A stretch of 64,000 nt of DNA, from the NCBI RefSeq assembly GCF_007004095.1, contig NZ_VHJK01000001.1, positions 1,430,501 through 1,494,500 of the forward strand, in the 5' to 3' direction. The number at the start of each line of letters is the position of its first letter. Position 1 is the stretch's first letter. Shown in pieces: positions 62,714-64,000 of the stretch. Below the pieces are notes generated by a model. That model did not search any database and was not told the origin of the DNA. It saw nothing but the letters and a program-made list of their open reading frames with translations. The DNA is from Erythrobacter insulae (GTDB taxonomy: Bacteria > Pseudomonadota > Alphaproteobacteria > Sphingomonadales > Sphingomonadaceae). Position numbers and translations under genes: made by a program.

Positions 62714-62853
62714 TGATCTTGCAAAAGAAAACAACTTACGCTTCACCAAAGCTGACAGATTATGGCTCCGTTCGCAATTTGACCGGCGGCAGCGTTGGCG
62801 GGACAAATGATTCCGGCGGAAGTCTGGATGGCGGCAAATCTACAATGATGTGA
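62713..62853 (+). CDS. Lasso peptide precursor (46 residues)
   Basis: Ribosomal precursor whose leader fits the lasso motif YxxPxLxxxGxxxxxT: Tyr9, Pro12, Leu14, Gly18 and Thr24 (YASPKLTDYGSVRNLT). Thr24 is the expected -2 residue, giving a predicted cut after Gly25 and a 21-residue core from Gly26 to Met46. The core begins GSVGGTND and ends GGKSTMM. Asp at core position 8 is the natural ring acceptor, predicting an eight-residue Gly1-Asp8 macrolactam; Asp14 is too distant. The core is unusually Gly/Ser-rich (8 Gly, 4 Ser) with few bulky plug residues. Start ATG lies in the cyclase stop (TGATG). Confidence 0.88.
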   Translation: MILQKKTTYASPKLTDYGSVRNLTGGSVGGTNDSGGSLDGGKSTMM

Positions 62854-62921
62854 GTGGATCTTTCAGGTTCGCTATTACTGCCACCGCAGAGGGCTTAGTC
62901 ATTGAAATTAAGTGATTTTCA

Positions 62922-64000
62922 ATGGTAGGCTATCTTTCGGAACATATTCAATATCTCCGCCTGCCGCACCGCAGCGATCTGTATCGCGCGGCCATATCGC
63001 GCTCCCTCCCAGTTGGCAGCACGGTCGCAGATCTCGGCTGCGGCGTGGGTGTTTTAGGCATCTTTTGTCTTGAGGCTGGTGCAGCGCATGTGTGGGGCAT
63101 CGACAGCAGCGACGCGATCCATCTTGCAAAAGAGACCGTTCGCAAAGCCGGCCTAAGCGAGCGCTATACCTGCGTCGCGGATACAACATTTTACACAGAC
63201 CTCCATGAACCGGTCGATGCGCTGATCTGCGATCATATCGGATATTTCGGCATTGATTACGGCATCGTTGATATGATGCGTGACGCCGCCAGCCGGATGC
63301 TGAAGCCGGGCGGTGTTTTGATGCCAGACCGGATCCGGTTGCACCTCGCAGGGGTGTCATCTGACACGTGTTTGGACGAGGCCTCTGCTTGGTCCAAAGA
63401 CGGCATTCCTGATCCTTTTCACTGGATCGATGAGCAGGCGAGAAATTCCAAATACGCGCACGATTTTGCGGCGGAGGAATTGTGCAGCGATAGCTTCGAA
63501 TTGGGCGAGATAGAGTTGAGTGATGCCGTATCGGATTACTTCTCTTTCACAGCTGAGCTGCTCGCGGCACGCGCTTGCCGATTTGATGGCTTGGCAGGAT
63601 GGTTTAGCGCCCATCTCGGCGGCGGCGTGTGGATGACGAACTCACCATTAGATGCGCAAAGCATAAAACGATCGCAGGCATTCTTTCCAGTTACAGAGCC
63701 ATTCCAGGTCGAACAAGGCGACCGGATAGGCATCGCTTTTCGGGCGCGATCTGACGGGCAATTTCTTGCCTGGAATGTTACGCCTCCCGGCGGCGCGCCG
63801 GTTCAAAAACAGTCGACTTGGGCAAATGCGGCCCTTGCGAAACGTGATCTGACATCTGCCGGGAACGCACCGATTGAGCTTAGCGAGAAAGGCACCGCAT
63901 TTGCCTATATCGTGTCGCTGGTCGACGGTCAGCGCACAGCTGCGGAAATAGAGGCAGAGGTCATGCGGGACCGGCCAGATCTGATGCCAAGCGATCAGGC
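62922..64000 (+). CDS. SAM methyltransferase with PqqD-like C-terminus, cut by window edge
   Basis: At least 359 residues, continuing past the window. The start MVGYLSEHIQYLRLPHRS is fixed by an in-frame TGA 7 bp upstream. The class I methyltransferase core resembles PRMTs: motif I VADLGCGVGVLGIFCLEAGA, post-I WGIDSSDAIHLA, and motif LKPGGVLMPDRI. The PRMT double-E loop is altered to CDHIGYFGIDYG (Asp for Glu). The last part, IELSEKGTAFAYIVSLVDG followed by QRTAAEIEAEVMRDRP, reads like a PqqD/RRE winged helix. It lies 68 bp after the precursor, so it may modify the lasso peptide and carry its leader-recognition domain. The latter is inference. Confidence 0.75.
   Translation, partial: MVGYLSEHIQYLRLPHRSDLYRAAISRSLPVGSTVADLGCGVGVLGIFCLEAGAAHVWGIDSSDAIHLAKETVRKAGLSERYTCVADTTFYTDLHEPVDALICDHIGYFGIDYGIVDMMRDAASRMLKPGGVLMPDRIRLHLAGVSSDTCLDEASAWSKDGIPDPFHWIDEQARNSKYAHDFAAEELCSDSFELGEIELSDAVSDYFSFTAELLAARACRFDGLAGWFSAHLGGGVWMTNSPLDAQSIKRSQAFFPVTEPFQVEQGDRIGIAFRARSDGQFLAWNVTPPGGAPVQKQSTWANAALAKRDLTSAGNAPIELSEKGTAFAYIVSLVDGQRTAAEIEAEVMRDRPDLMPSDQ

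Noticed and set aside
1..64000. CRISPR arrays, tRNA or rRNA genes, insertion sequences, phage genes
   Set aside because: No direct-repeat arrays, cloverleaf sequences, transposase/integrase frames or phage proteins were recognised anywhere in the window.

Overview
The window looks like a chromosomal segment of an alphaproteobacterium, most probably a sphingomonad of the Erythrobacteraceae type. This is inferred from the large TonB-dependent receptor, a CC0125/CC1285-type lipoprotein, a FixL/FixJ pair, an NdvB-type glucan synthase and a lasso peptide locus; there is no rRNA or tRNA to prove it. Coding density is high. Many genes are joined by ATGA, GTGA or TGATG stop/start overlaps, so much of the window is translationally coupled operons.

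About 1-53,000 is one long stress or energy-starvation island. In order it holds: an E2-E1beta-E1alpha-acetyl-CoA synthetase operon; a host-attachment protein with a COG2187 kinase; an M50/CBS protease with a PRPP synthetase; an NfeD-slipin pair; a TauE-type permease; an operon of beta-CASP nuclease, AMP/thymidine phosphorylase, PRPP synthetase and MgtC-like membrane protein; an alcohol dehydrogenase; PfkB divergent from a phosphoribosyltransferase; a tandem USP, giant cyclic glucan synthase and PEP synthase operon; DUF2267; hemerythrin with an ATP-grasp ligase; a class II amidotransferase; a Ca/Na exchanger; an ABC/FtsX/MFP exporter; Hsp20; a SERCA-like P-type ATPase; an L,D-transpeptidase with an alcohol dehydrogenase; a FixL/FixJ-like two-component system; and another tandem USP. 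The gene content strongly recalls the mycobacterial DosR dormancy regulon, although the phylum and regulator differ.

Reading the intergenic spaces by eye, I find a recurring 16-bp dyad, approximately TACGGA-N4-TCCGTA (TAC-N10-GTA geometry, as expected for a NarL/FixJ-family regulator). In about ten cases it lies 45-70 bp upstream of an island start codon, including exactly between divergent pfkB and the phosphoribosyltransferase. The resident FixJ-like regulator is the obvious candidate. Its partner kinase has a FixL-type PAS domain, but arginine replaces the heme-ligating histidine, so the signal is probably not heme-bound oxygen.

From 53,000 the content changes: a TonB-dependent receptor with an MFS permease, an O-antigen-ligase-like polymerase with a TPR-like partner, a small exported protein, and finally (60,277 to the window end) a lasso peptide locus. 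It consists of a divergent B2 protease, an asparagine-synthetase-like cyclase, a 46-residue precursor starting inside the cyclase stop codon, and a methyltransferase whose C-terminus resembles a PqqD/RRE domain. No separate B1 recognition protein is seen before the window ends.
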